From positions 737,065-801,064 of the forward strand of contig CP070695.1 in assembly GCA_020353515.1 (NCBI GenBank): 64,000 bases of DNA. Direction: 5' to 3'. Numbering within the stretch: position 1 is the first letter of the stretch; each line of letters starts with the position of its first letter. Position numbers and translations under genes: made by a program. Of this stretch, positions 34,954 to 44,469 are shown in pieces. This DNA is from Candidatus Heimdallarchaeota archaeon. Its GTDB lineage: Archaea > Asgardarchaeota > Heimdallarchaeia > Hodarchaeales > Hodarchaeaceae. The notes beneath the pieces are model-generated. The model made no database searches. It was given only the letters and a program-made list of their open reading frames with translations, and was not told the origin of the DNA.

Positions 34954-35517
34954 ATGTCAAGGCCTCTTACATACAACTTTTTAGCGAAGATTTTACTATT
35001 AGGTGAATTTCGTGTTGGCAAGTCGTCAATGGTTCTTCGTTATGTTGAGGATAGATTTCCAGGAGATTATATGGCAACAATAGGTGCCAATTTTCTAGTC
35101 AAAACAGTGAATCTTCCCTTCGAAGGCATGGAATTTAAAGTTGGGCTTCAAATTTGGGATATCGGAGGGCATGCTCGATCATCTCAAGTTGGACGAGTAT
35201 TTTTTCAAGGGGTTTCTGGAGCCCTTTTGGTTTATGATATGACCCGAAAAGAGACTCTAGGAAAATTACCCTTATGGATTGATCAATTGAAGAAATTTTC
35301 ACCTGACGTAAGTATGTATCTAGTAGGCAATAAAAATGACTTAGTCGACGAAAGACAAGTCACACCGGATGAGGGGAAAGAAGCTAAAAATAGCATGCAA
35401 ATGGTCAATTTTTTTGAGACAAGCGCAAAAACTGGAGATTATATACAAGAAACCTTTGAAGATTTAGCGAGACTTCTTGTAGAGACGAATCGTGATAAAA
35501 TCACTCCTCCCGAGTAG
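34954..35517 (+). CDS. Ras/Rab-type small GTPase 2, atypical G3 motif
   Basis: This 187-residue G domain has G1 GEFRVGKSS (about 17-25), a switch I threonine in TIGANF, G4 NKND and G5 TSAKTG. The G3 motif reads WDIGGHARSS, so the glutamine that positions the attacking water in Ras (Q61) is a histidine. This predicts slow intrinsic hydrolysis or a different mechanism. There is no C-terminal cysteine. ATG 34954 was chosen; TTG 34945 is in frame. Confidence 0.9.
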   Translation: MSRPLTYNFLAKILLLGEFRVGKSSMVLRYVEDRFPGDYMATIGANFLVKTVNLPFEGMEFKVGLQIWDIGGHARSSQVGRVFFQGVSGALLVYDMTRKETLGKLPLWIDQLKKFSPDVSMYLVGNKNDLVDERQVTPDEGKEAKNSMQMVNFFETSAKTGDYIQETFEDLARLLVETNRDKITPPE

Positions 35518-35532
35518 ATTAGATAACATACT

Positions 35533-35889
35533 TCATGCTATCATCATCAGGTCTTCAAGAGACCCGACATTTTTCAGTTGAGCCCTATACATATTCACCT
35601 CTTCAGAAGAGATTTCTTTATTGCTCATTAAAAAGTCTAGAATATCAAAAAAAATGTCTTTAGCATAGGGGAAATTTGTAGTTACTTCTGGAAGGGAGGT
35701 GAATGCAAAAGTCAATTTATCGGATATTGTTGCATCATCGACCTTTAAGGCATTTCTAATTGTATGAACATAGATTTGATCGTCAGAAATGCTTTGAGCG
35801 ATTTTCCTTCTTTTCTTTGCTTCTTGTGAGGCGTCATGGGAAAGCACTGGAACGAAAAGTTTCTTAAAAAAACGAATAAAACGGTTCAT
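35533..35889 (-). CDS. Unrecognised 118-residue protein
   Basis: This small protein has a basic, aromatic N terminus (MNRFIRFFKKLF) that could be an amphipathic membrane-binding helix, followed by helical segments. It is convergent with the GTPase 2 gene, with 15 bases between stops. No domain was recognised. A link to the GTPase is possible from position only. Confidence 0.55.
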   Translation of the reverse strand: MNRFIRFFKKLFVPVLSHDASQEAKKRRKIAQSISDDQIYVHTIRNALKVDDATISDKLTFAFTSLPEVTTNFPYAKDIFFDILDFLMSNKEISSEEVNMYRAQLKNVGSLEDLMMIA

Positions 35890-36103
35890 TGTACTTTGCT
35901 CTGTAAATTTCTATACTAGAACTTAAGCTCAAAATATGTAGTCTGGGTATTCTTAACCAGTGTAGATAGAGCTTTTTATCAAATCCTTTTTAAATTATTT
36001 TTGCTTGTCTAATTATACTAGTTTATATGAATTTAAATTTATTATTATACGGATAACTCATGCCAATAATACCTTTGGTAATTTCACGATAGAGGTCTAA
36101 AAC

Positions 36104-37153
36104 TTGACAGAATCACATCAGAGCCATTCTGAAGCGATCGCTGGCGTTCGAATTAAAAGATTTTTAACTATGGCCGTGATGAAACTATCCCAGGAACTAC
36201 TAGATCGCTCTCGATCTAATTCAGATGAGACAAAAAAATTAATAGAAAATATGATTGATGATTTAGTTAAATCAAATTTCACTCTATCATCTTCCGATAA
36301 TACACTAACTCAAGCAAAACTGTTTTTGGCCTCCTTAGGTTTTTCCCCTTGTGAAATTGAGTGGGCAGAAGACGTTCGATTAGGAAAAGTACTTTTAGGA
36401 AAGGGACGTATTTGGAGAGCTTCGACAGATGAAGATATGGAGTTAATTAAACTACTCTTATCAGCTGTTGTAAAAGGACTCGGCTTTTCATTTATTAATT
36501 CTAATGTACAGGTCTCTTTCATAGAAGATGAACTTCTCCCTCCCCGTTTTGCTTATGAAATTCAATTTCGAGCTGTTGAGGATGTTTTCGCTGAATCAAT
36601 TCAACCAACAAAGGAAAAAACGGAGGTTCTTCTGTCTGCTGGATCTCTACTAAGTCCTATTCTTGGTAGAGGGGTTTCTATTCAAGATGCAACACGATTT
36701 TTATTGGAAGGAACACAATCAGTAGTAGAAGAATATCAACCTGATCTATTAGAACGTAAAGATATAGAAGATTATCCCCTAAAGTTGGTCGAAGTTTTTT
36801 TCCTTAAACTTCAAGAAAATGACCAATTTGAAGATCAGGCTCATCAAATAGGAGTTTTGATGGTAAAAGGTATTAAACAAGCCTTTCCACATCTAAAAAG
36901 ACACGAAATAATCAAAGGAATTGGTTTACTGCCTCCAGATGAGATTGATGAGCTCCTCTTTTACGGAGACGTGGAAATTTGCGGTAAAGACCATCGTGGT
37001 AAGAATATTGGCTTCTGTAGCTTTTTAGGACATATTTGGGGTGGGTTTACCTCCGAGGTTCTCGGTAAGAAATTCCGAATGACAGAGGAGCCTCTTTGTG
37101 CTACTGGAACAGGAACTAAATGCATTTTTACTCTAGAAGAAGTTAGGTCATAA
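36104..37153 (+). CDS. V4R-like domain protein
   Basis: This 349-residue protein has a C-terminal section (about 285-345: a GHIWGGFTSEVLGKKFRMTE run then CATGTGTKCIFTLE) with the pattern of V4R (4-vinyl reductase) small-molecule-binding domains, including the late Cys pair. An earlier part (about 95-160) has a similar strand-helix pattern and may be a degenerate copy. The start is TTG 36104, set by GAGGT at 36092-36096. It is probably a cytosolic ligand sensor. Confidence 0.6.
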   Translation: MTESHQSHSEAIAGVRIKRFLTMAVMKLSQELLDRSRSNSDETKKLIENMIDDLVKSNFTLSSSDNTLTQAKLFLASLGFSPCEIEWAEDVRLGKVLLGKGRIWRASTDEDMELIKLLLSAVVKGLGFSFINSNVQVSFIEDELLPPRFAYEIQFRAVEDVFAESIQPTKEKTEVLLSAGSLLSPILGRGVSIQDATRFLLEGTQSVVEEYQPDLLERKDIEDYPLKLVEVFFLKLQENDQFEDQAHQIGVLMVKGIKQAFPHLKRHEIIKGIGLLPPDEIDELLFYGDVEICGKDHRGKNIGFCSFLGHIWGGFTSEVLGKKFRMTEEPLCATGTGTKCIFTLEEVRS

Positions 37154-37343
37154 TCACAAATTTTTAATTCATAGACTTGAAAATTAAATGGCCATATTGA
37201 AAGCTTTTAAAGGAGGTAGAGATACACATTTTTAGCAAATGTGAAACTCGCTTTTCCATTATATTCTCATCCTAAAAACGACCAAACGTTTGTTAAAATG
37301 AGTAAAAAAAATTAATAAATTTCTAAGTAAAGGTGAGTCTTAT

Positions 37344-37682
37344 ATGGTCAGTTTTTGTGAGAAATGTGGGTCACTCCTAATTCCTAAACGTCATGAAGAC
37401 AACAGTGTTACTTTAGTTTGTCGTGTATGTAAAATAGAGGCTAAAAATAAGTTCAAGGATTCTTCTTATTCCATTTCAAGCAAAATTAGGCATGATGAAA
37501 AAGATCTGGTAACAATTGTTGAGGAAGATTTTGATATCCGACCAATAACAAAAATTAATTGTCCCAAATGCAATAATCACGAAGCTCGTTATTGGGAAGC
37601 AGAAAATAGGCGAAAAACAGAGGAATGGGAGACTACAATGTACTTCAAATGTACCAAATGTAGATGGGTCTGGTCAGAATAA
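37344..37682 (+). CDS. tfs: Transcription factor S (TFIIS/RPB9-like)
   Basis: This 112-residue protein has two zinc ribbons. The N-terminal ribbon (CEKCGSLL at 5-12, CRVCK at about 30) resembles RPB9, and the C-terminal TFIIS ribbon (CPKCNNHEARYW at about 73-84, KCTKCRWVW near the end) would reach the RNA-polymerase active site. The acidic pair that promotes RNA cleavage appears as Glu-Glu (RKTEEWETT) instead of Asp-Glu. The start is ATG 37344 after AAAGGTGA. It likely rescues backtracked polymerase. Confidence 0.9.
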   Translation: MVSFCEKCGSLLIPKRHEDNSVTLVCRVCKIEAKNKFKDSSYSISSKIRHDEKDLVTIVEEDFDIRPITKINCPKCNNHEARYWEAENRRKTEEWETTMYFKCTKCRWVWSE

Positions 37683-37727
37683 CCAATTTTGTAAGGAAAT
37701 CTGTTTTAGATTAGAATACTTGATATA

Positions 37728-38252
37728 TTAATTTTGAACTGTAAATTCCCAGCCACAATGAAAGTCACGTTCCATTGGGTCAGGAGGACACGCAATAACA
37801 TTGGTTTTGATATTTGGATCTATTGTTTCAGCAAAACCGCTATATTCCACGATTCCTACCTCCTTGCATGGAAATAGGGGTAATTTTTTTCTTTCTCGGG
37901 CTGATTGAACACGGCAGGTTTTCATTTTAAGAATTAATTTGTTGGAAGATACTCGTTTTATCTCTTGTACGTTGATAGATGCATAGAGACGTAATCTCAG
38001 TGCCTTCTCAAGACCATCAAGTCCTGAATTTGGAGCAATATTAAATTCATTCATTATTCGCCTTGCTTCGACTACAGTGAAACGCTTCCATCCTTCTTTA
38101 TCTATTTGAATTGCTTCTTCAAGCCCATGACGTTCTTCAGCAGCCAAGAACCAGCATCCGTCATGAGCTAACCAGTTCTTAGCATACATTTTGATGATTT
38201 TGATTAAATCTTGCTTTTCTAGGTCTTCAAGGTTCAATTTGAGTCTCTCCAT
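37728..38252 (-). CDS. DUF6125-family protein
   Basis: This 174-residue cytosolic protein has the recurring features of DUF6125: an N-terminal YAKNWLAHDGCWFLAAEERHG segment (read as NWLAHDGCWF then AAEERHG), a middle CRVQSARERK run and a late VIACPPDPMERDFHCGWEF block with conserved Cys and His. Function is unknown, but the conserved Cys/His/Glu set suggests a metal or thiol enzyme. Its first 26 bases overlap the end of the cytidylate-kinase-like gene, so they are co-translated. Confidence 0.7.
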   Translation of the reverse strand: MERLKLNLEDLEKQDLIKIIKMYAKNWLAHDGCWFLAAEERHGLEEAIQIDKEGWKRFTVVEARRIMNEFNIAPNSGLDGLEKALRLRLYASINVQEIKRVSSNKLILKMKTCRVQSARERKKLPLFPCKEVGIVEYSGFAETIDPNIKTNVIACPPDPMERDFHCGWEFTVQN

Positions 38253-38925
38253 GTGTTTGGGTTGATTTTGTATTAAGAAATTCTGTAGTTATTTCTTTGA
38301 GTTCATCTAAGGTAAACCCTTCGTTCCGTAGTACTAGATCAAATTTCTTTTTATCTCGGAAAGAAATCCCATAAATTTGTTCTAAGCGTTCTCCATCCGT
38401 CCTGTCCCGTGATGTAATCCTTTGGATCAGTTCTTCTTCATTCATACCATATTCTGATCTATTTATATCATGAGAAATGCGATTAGCTATCACTCTTGCT
38501 GCAACTTCTAACCAAATGGTGATACCATGAGTTCCAATTGCATAAGGAGCCATCCGTCCAATGAAAATCCCTCCTTCCAATAATGCAGTTTTTAATGCGT
38601 GTTTTTCAATTTCTATGTCTACTTTTTTAGCAAAATCTTCGTTTTGTGTTTTTTGTATATGTTTCATAAATTCATCTAGGTTTTTTTCTTCCCATCCTGA
38701 TTCTACAGCAATTTTACGGACAAAATCACCAGAACCAATGATTTTCAAGGAAATATTGTGATATTTTTCAAAATAGAGCTGAACAAAAATTGCAACAGTG
38801 TCTTTTCCTGTTCCTGAGAATCCTCCAATAGCTATAATTGGTGTTGTTCGTTTTTTTATTTTAGTTGAGAATTTATTTAAAAGCATCTCCTCGTAATCAC
38901 GAAGGTGGGGAATTAATGTGCCCAT
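38227..38925 (-). CDS. Cytidylate-kinase-like P-loop kinase
   Basis: This 232-residue P-loop kinase has Walker A GGFSGTGKDTVA (about 34-45), a GRMAPYAIG segment with a lid-type Arg cluster (about 155-180, ITSRDRTDGER) and a C-terminal extension. It fits the archaeal CMP-kinase-like family, although the 30-residue N-terminal extension is unusual. It may phosphorylate a nucleoside monophosphate or another small substrate. It overlaps the DUF6125 gene by 26 bases. Confidence 0.75.
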   Translation of the reverse strand: MGTLIPHLRDYEEMLLNKFSTKIKKRTTPIIAIGGFSGTGKDTVAIFVQLYFEKYHNISLKIIGSGDFVRKIAVESGWEEKNLDEFMKHIQKTQNEDFAKKVDIEIEKHALKTALLEGGIFIGRMAPYAIGTHGITIWLEVAARVIANRISHDINRSEYGMNEEELIQRITSRDRTDGERLEQIYGISFRDKKKFDLVLRNEGFTLDELKEITTEFLNTKSTQTHGETQIEP

Positions 38926-39114
38926 TTTTTCAATCAGCTTTCACACAAATCGTTTGTTGTGACCCAGAGTCTTGATCTGGATATTTTCACATTTTATTTT
39001 CAAACCTTGTGAAATATAGATAGAGGGAAGATGTGTTTGAATTAATACGTTTAAATGGGAAGAAGGATAGTAAAGAATTGACATGTTATATTCCGCTGCT
39101 TAACAATTTTTAGG

Positions 39115-41319
39115 ATGCCTAAGGCTTTGAATGAGGTTTCTCGAAGCATAAAATCAAATGAAAAAAGGATAAACACCTATAGATCAATCAATACTAAGTT
39201 AGGTACAACTTTAATTGATATTTTGGCTTCTATTTCAGTGAGTACAAGTTTTGATTCTGTATTTGAGTTAATTGCGAGTCTAATTTTTGAAGAGATCTCT
39301 TTTATTTCAAAGGTAAACTTTTATCTAGTAGATCATGAAATTGAGATCATACAATGTCTAGGGGAGGTAGATACTAGTTTAAAATTCAAACCTGGTAATG
39401 AGGCTAGTTATGGTTCAGAAATCATTCAAGATTTTCACCGTGGTATACTAGGAATCGCTGTACAAACAGGAAAGCCCACTTGTTCATATTCAATTACCTC
39501 TAGCAAATCTCAAGTCGATATACTTGACAACCATGAAATCAGTATTCCTATAAAATTTGAAAATGAGATTATTGGAATATTACATGTAGAAAGGATGAAT
39601 GTACAAAGATTCACTAATGAAGATCAAGATAAATTAGTCTTCATTGCTAAAGCACTAGGAGGTTTTATCAAATCAAAGCTCCTTACGAGTCAGCTTCAGC
39701 GGTCTAAGACAAGTCTTTTGGAGGCAAATATTGCTTTAAAGGAATCAAATGAATTTCAGGAAGAGATTTTTAGATCAATAGATGAAGGATTGATCCTTGA
39801 GGATGAAAAATTTAAAATCCTTTATTTAAATCCAAAAGCTGAAGAAATATTAGGATATACCACTGAAGAACTGAGAAATAAGAGTTATGCAACAATAGTA
39901 AGTGATGATTCCATCTTTAAAGTTCATACAGAAACAAAGAAACAAAGAGATGGAATCCGAAGTTCGTATCGTGCAGAATTACTAAAAAAAGATGAGACAA
40001 AACTTCCTGTATTAATTCAAGCAGCACCGTTTTACCAGGAGGGAACATTTAAAGGAATCATGCTTGCATTTACGAATTTGAGTCCAATAATAAAAATCGA
40101 AGAGGAGATTCTAGAGCTAAAAGAGTATCATCAAACAATGTTGGATAATTTGCCCGTGGGTATAATCGGTATCAATACAGATAAACGAATTGATTATATT
40201 AACAAGTATCTTCACCAATTATTCGGTGATTTGATAATAGGAAAACATATGAATCACATATTTTCAAAATATTTCAAAGGCCCTGGTTCAACATCAATAC
40301 TACAACTCATGGAGGAGAGTTTCGATGAGAAAAGTGGTTTTCGATCAAATGAGATACCGTTAACACTGAAGAACAAAAAGATCATTGCTAATATTTCATT
40401 CACACCTTTATTTGGATATAATGAAGAATTCCTAGGAGCAGCTTTAGTAATTGAAGATGATACAACTATTTATACTCTCATTGATAGATTAAAAGAGACA
40501 TATAGAGCATTAGAGGACAGACAAGCAAATCTTTTGCGGGAAACTCAACAGAAGGTTGAATTTCAACATGAACTCATTAAGAGAACCAAGGCATTACGGC
40601 AAAAAAACACAGAAATGGAAAGCTTTGTTTATTCTATTAGTCATGATTTGAAAACTCCAATTGTATCCATCCAAGGCTATATTAATGCTATGCTAGAAGA
40701 TCTAGGAAATTCATTTAGTTCAGAAATTGATTTCTATATCAATAGGATTAAAAAGAATACAGAATATGCGAAAAGATTAATTTTGGATATATTAGAATAT
40801 AGTAAGCTAGGACAGGATAAAATTGCTATTCAAGAAGTATTTTCCTTAGAAATCCTACAAAGTGCAATTTATGCGATAGAATCACAAGCCAAGTTCAAGA
40901 ACTTTGAAATTTATATTCGTCCAGCCCCTTACCCCAAAATCAGGTGTCAACCAGAAAGGATTCATCAAGTTTTTGTTAATCTGGCTGATAATGCGTTGAA
41001 GTATAAAGATAAATCGAAAGATCGGGCCTTTCTTGATATCTTCCTTGAAGAAGAAGATAAATTTTGGGTTTTTGTGTTTCAAGACAACGGAGTAGGAATT
41101 TCTGACAATCAACGGGAAAAAATTTTCACAATGTTTGAAAGAGGTCATGAATATTCCTCTGATATTATCGAGGGCAGTGGTATTGGACTTGCTTTTTCGA
41201 AAAAAATTGTTGAAATCCATAATGGACGAATTACGGTGGATAGTCAGGTGGGAATAGGATCCACTTTTCGAGTCTGGCTTCCAAAAAGACCTAGTTTCCA
41301 AAATGACAGATTATTTTAA
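39115..41319 (+). CDS. GAF-PAS-PAS sensor histidine kinase
   Basis: This 734-residue soluble kinase has a GAF domain (about 30-195), a PAS domain (about 215-335), a second PAS domain (about 340-460), a coiled coil and a HisKA dimerisation domain with the phospho-acceptor H510 in SISHDLKTP. The HATPase domain has NLADNALKY, DNGVGIS and GSGIGLAFSKK. No membrane span was found, so it senses an intracellular signal. No response regulator is adjacent, making it an orphan. Confidence 0.93.
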   Translation: MPKALNEVSRSIKSNEKRINTYRSINTKLGTTLIDILASISVSTSFDSVFELIASLIFEEISFISKVNFYLVDHEIEIIQCLGEVDTSLKFKPGNEASYGSEIIQDFHRGILGIAVQTGKPTCSYSITSSKSQVDILDNHEISIPIKFENEIIGILHVERMNVQRFTNEDQDKLVFIAKALGGFIKSKLLTSQLQRSKTSLLEANIALKESNEFQEEIFRSIDEGLILEDEKFKILYLNPKAEEILGYTTEELRNKSYATIVSDDSIFKVHTETKKQRDGIRSSYRAELLKKDETKLPVLIQAAPFYQEGTFKGIMLAFTNLSPIIKIEEEILELKEYHQTMLDNLPVGIIGINTDKRIDYINKYLHQLFGDLIIGKHMNHIFSKYFKGPGSTSILQLMEESFDEKSGFRSNEIPLTLKNKKIIANISFTPLFGYNEEFLGAALVIEDDTTIYTLIDRLKETYRALEDRQANLLRETQQKVEFQHELIKRTKALRQKNTEMESFVYSISHDLKTPIVSIQGYINAMLEDLGNSFSSEIDFYINRIKKNTEYAKRLILDILEYSKLGQDKIAIQEVFSLEILQSAIYAIESQAKFKNFEIYIRPAPYPKIRCQPERIHQVFVNLADNALKYKDKSKDRAFLDIFLEEEDKFWVFVFQDNGVGISDNQREKIFTMFERGHEYSSDIIEGSGIGLAFSKKIVEIHNGRITVDSQVGIGSTFRVWLPKRPSFQNDRLF

Positions 41320-41457
41320 AAAGTTAAATTGACCATTCGATTTACGAATTGAAAATAGTTTTTTTCAGTATTTTACTTTAAACAGCTCCGAAATGATAAA
41401 GTATATAAGAAAATTATAAGCAATTAGGAATGTTTTATTGGAATTGAGGGTAATATT

Positions 41458-42879
41458 TTGGAAAATAGTATAAATTTTTCAACTTTTGTTGAGGAGCACC
41501 TAAAAGATAAATCAACAACTGAACAGGAAGCTCTAGCATTAGCCATAGGGTTCAATCCTCAATTAGATATGAAATTCAGACTAAAACATTTAAAACAAGC
41601 AGCAAAAAACCAAGATCTAATAATAAAAAGAGCTGCATTAACTGGATTAGGATTTTCAAGTCTTTTAGAGCCCAAAAAAGGAGAGGAACAGAAAAAAGAA
41701 TTGAAAAATCACTTAAACGATCCTTTAACAACAACAAAGATAACTACAGCAATTGCTTTGGGAATAAGCAGTTATTTTTCTAATAATAAAAAATTCCAAA
41801 AGAAATCTTACGATGAATTCAGAAAAAAAATACAAAAAGCTGATTTTATAATAAAACAAGGATATGCAATTGGTTTAGGATTACTTGCTAAATATCCTGA
41901 AACACAAAAAGAGAGTCTAAAAGTTATTCTCGAAGCTTACAACCAAATAGAAATGGGGATGGGGAACCCAGACTATTATCTCATTGGACTTACATTAACA
42001 GCTATTAATACCAAAAGAGCTGAAGAAGGATTTGACTTTATTTTTGAAACAATCATTCCACATCTGTCAAACAAGGAAAGTCGAAGAATAGCAATGATGT
42101 GTACTGCATTTCTCCTACCATTAATTCCTGATCCAGGAACTAGAGTTAAAAAACTGGAAAAGATAATACAGAAAGGAATTGAATTCCATTCGAAATTTGG
42201 AACAGATTCAGCCTTGATTTTAACCTATATATCACTTCAGGATAAAAAACTACAGGAAAACTTTCTCATTCGATTATTAGGTTTTAAAGATCTAGATCCT
42301 GATTATGAGCAGATTTTTGCTATTCTCAAAGAGAATAAAAACACGATAGATATAATCCAAGCTCTTTTGAAGTGCAATACATTAGACATTAAAGCTGCGG
42401 GAATAACAGCCAGCTTCTTCCTTGAATCAGAAGATCAGTTTGATATGGAATCGTTCATTCAAGAAGGACTTCAACAACGGGGTTCAGGATATTTTGATCG
42501 GTTTCTTGTCCTGTTAAGGACGTTCTCTTTTATTCTCAGGAATAAGGAATATGATCGGGGAAAAGAATTTGAACCATTTTTCCACTCAAACGACCATCGA
42601 GTGAAAAAATTCTCTGCTCTTTCCTATGCCTGTCTTAAAGCGATGAACCCTGAAGAACGTAAGAAAGGACTGCATGAAATTTATTCTCGATTAAAAACTG
42701 AATTAAATGAGCATGTTCGCTGGGGATTTCTTGTAGGTATTTCCATGTATGAAAGTGTTGGGAGAAATATCCTTGATGATGAATTGATTCTTGGGCTCCT
42801 ATTATTAAGCCTTGGTTTTATTGATGTGGGCACTCTTTTATTACTTTCTCAAGCAATGATTTCACAGTTCTATCAATAA
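41458..42879 (+). CDS. HEAT/PC-like alpha-helical repeat protein
   Basis: This 473-residue helical solenoid has at least four units of 35-38 residues in the first third, each with a small-residue helix: QEALALAIGF (about 23), KRAALTGLGF (57), ITTAIALGIS (95) and KQGYAIGLGL (133). Later units include VKKFSALSYA and HVRWGFLVGIS. The A/G-x-GLG pattern resembles the proteasome/cyclosome (PC) repeats of Rpn1/Rpn2, but HEAT repeats are the safe description. The start is TTG 41458 with GAGGG at 41446-41450. It is probably a scaffold. Confidence 0.65.
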   Translation: MENSINFSTFVEEHLKDKSTTEQEALALAIGFNPQLDMKFRLKHLKQAAKNQDLIIKRAALTGLGFSSLLEPKKGEEQKKELKNHLNDPLTTTKITTAIALGISSYFSNNKKFQKKSYDEFRKKIQKADFIIKQGYAIGLGLLAKYPETQKESLKVILEAYNQIEMGMGNPDYYLIGLTLTAINTKRAEEGFDFIFETIIPHLSNKESRRIAMMCTAFLLPLIPDPGTRVKKLEKIIQKGIEFHSKFGTDSALILTYISLQDKKLQENFLIRLLGFKDLDPDYEQIFAILKENKNTIDIIQALLKCNTLDIKAAGITASFFLESEDQFDMESFIQEGLQQRGSGYFDRFLVLLRTFSFILRNKEYDRGKEFEPFFHSNDHRVKKFSALSYACLKAMNPEERKKGLHEIYSRLKTELNEHVRWGFLVGISMYESVGRNILDDELILGLLLLSLGFIDVGTLLLLSQAMISQFYQ

Positions 42880-42883
42880 GAAA

Positions 42884-44347
42884 CTAGATACGTTGGCGCC
42901 ATCTATAGAAATTCACCATATATCTGAAAGCATGAACCATTCTAGCTGGAGTAGGGAAAATAGGATAATCTTGAGATTCAAGGAACTTTATAGAGGGTGA
43001 ATTTTGTGCTGTTAATAGCGTAGTAATCAGAATTGGCTTATTGTAACTTTCCGATAATTCAAGTATATCTTCAAACAGTTTAACTTCAATATTACTAATA
43101 AAATCAAGTTGATCCATTTGTTCCTCTTGAATAAAGGGCGATTTTTTCGCAAGATTTGCTAAATAAGCAATTCCTCCGACACCCAAAAGAAATATTGCTT
43201 CAACCAAGGGCATTTCATCGAAAACTATCTTAATAATCTCTTTAACGTCGTTCAAGTTTAAGGAAGCGACTGTGTCAATAGGATTTCCTTTCGACCAGTA
43301 CTCTGGAAGAAGCTTATCAATACGTTCATAAGCATTATTACTTAATGGCTCTAAATTTATTCCCTGTCTTGAACATGCGTCAGCTGCCATTACCCCCCAC
43401 CCCCCACCTCTTGTTACAATAACAATCCTTCCTCGAGGGAATTTCATCTTAGCCCAACGGCTGAAAACAAGAACAAGATCGAACATTTCATCAAGAGAAT
43501 CTACTATAATTGCTCCCGCATGTTCTAAGATATCACGAAAGACGTGATCATCGCCAGTTATAGCTCCAGTATGAGAAAGTGCAGCTCGACTCCCAGCACT
43601 TGTACCCCCAGCTTTTAGAATAATAACTGGTTTTTCTTTTGATATCTCCTTTACTAATTTTACAAAGCGCCTTGGATCTTGAATTCCTTCTATATAAAGA
43701 CCAATAACCTTGGTCTTAGAATCTTGCTTTCCAAAATATTCTAAATAATCTGACATTGTTAAATCGGCCATATTACCAGCAGAGACGTATACGTTGAGTC
43801 CAATACCTCGTCTTGAAGCAACAGTTAATCCGATCGTGCCAATATTCCCTGATTGGGATACAAAGGCCATACCACCACTTTTCAAGCTTGTTACAGGCCA
43901 CATAACAGCTGTTAAATTCACTCGGGTTGAAACAACTCCCATTCCATTCGGTCCAATCAATCGAATTCCATTTTCTCGAGCAAAAGCGGTAATTTTCTCT
44001 TCTAATATGCGTCCTTCTTCTCCAGATTCTTTAAAACCAGCTGTGATAATAACCACATGATGGACACCTCTTTGCTTCGCTTGTTCAAGGATTGATAAGA
44101 CATATCTTGCAGGAATGATAATAATCACTAGATCAAGTTGTACATCTTTGGGGATTTCAAGAATGGAAGTATAAGCTTTATATCCTAGAATTTCCTCCTT
44201 CTTAGGATGGACAGGAAAAAATTCTCCTGTAAAATCATTTTGAACAATATTATGGGCAACAATGAATCCCCAACTAGAAAGCTTGTCACTCGCACCAACC
44301 AAAGCAACTGCTCTTGGATTAAAAAAACGGTCCAGATTAAGAGACAT
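42884..44347 (-). CDS. ADP-forming acyl-CoA synthetase alpha subunit (AcdA type)
   Basis: This 487-residue protein has a CoA-binding Rossmann domain (GASDKLSSWG at about 18) and two succinyl-CoA-ligase-like domains. The phosphohistidine segment RAALSHTGAITG lies at about 255-266. Family members convert acyl-CoA, ADP and phosphate to acid, CoA and ATP. No ATP-grasp beta subunit (AcdB) lies nearby. The partner must be encoded elsewhere, or this may be a CoA-binding paralogue. Confidence 0.88.
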   Translation of the reverse strand: MSLNLDRFFNPRAVALVGASDKLSSWGFIVAHNIVQNDFTGEFFPVHPKKEEILGYKAYTSILEIPKDVQLDLVIIIIPARYVLSILEQAKQRGVHHVVIITAGFKESGEEGRILEEKITAFARENGIRLIGPNGMGVVSTRVNLTAVMWPVTSLKSGGMAFVSQSGNIGTIGLTVASRRGIGLNVYVSAGNMADLTMSDYLEYFGKQDSKTKVIGLYIEGIQDPRRFVKLVKEISKEKPVIILKAGGTSAGSRAALSHTGAITGDDHVFRDILEHAGAIIVDSLDEMFDLVLVFSRWAKMKFPRGRIVIVTRGGGWGVMAADACSRQGINLEPLSNNAYERIDKLLPEYWSKGNPIDTVASLNLNDVKEIIKIVFDEMPLVEAIFLLGVGGIAYLANLAKKSPFIQEEQMDQLDFISNIEVKLFEDILELSESYNKPILITTLLTAQNSPSIKFLESQDYPIFPTPARMVHAFRYMVNFYRWRQRI

Positions 44348-44469
44348 TGAACATCATCCACGTAATTATTGAGCGATATATGCCCGAGTCTGTTACTGAT
44401 TCTTGCAGGAAACCATCCTGAAGGACAAGGTTACAGCATAATAAAGATTCTTTAAAGAAAAAGGTTTTT

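Noticed and set aside
37211..37217. Strong AGGAGGT site before the TFS gene
   Set aside because: No start codon follows at a usable distance and the TFS gene has its own GGTGA site further downstream.
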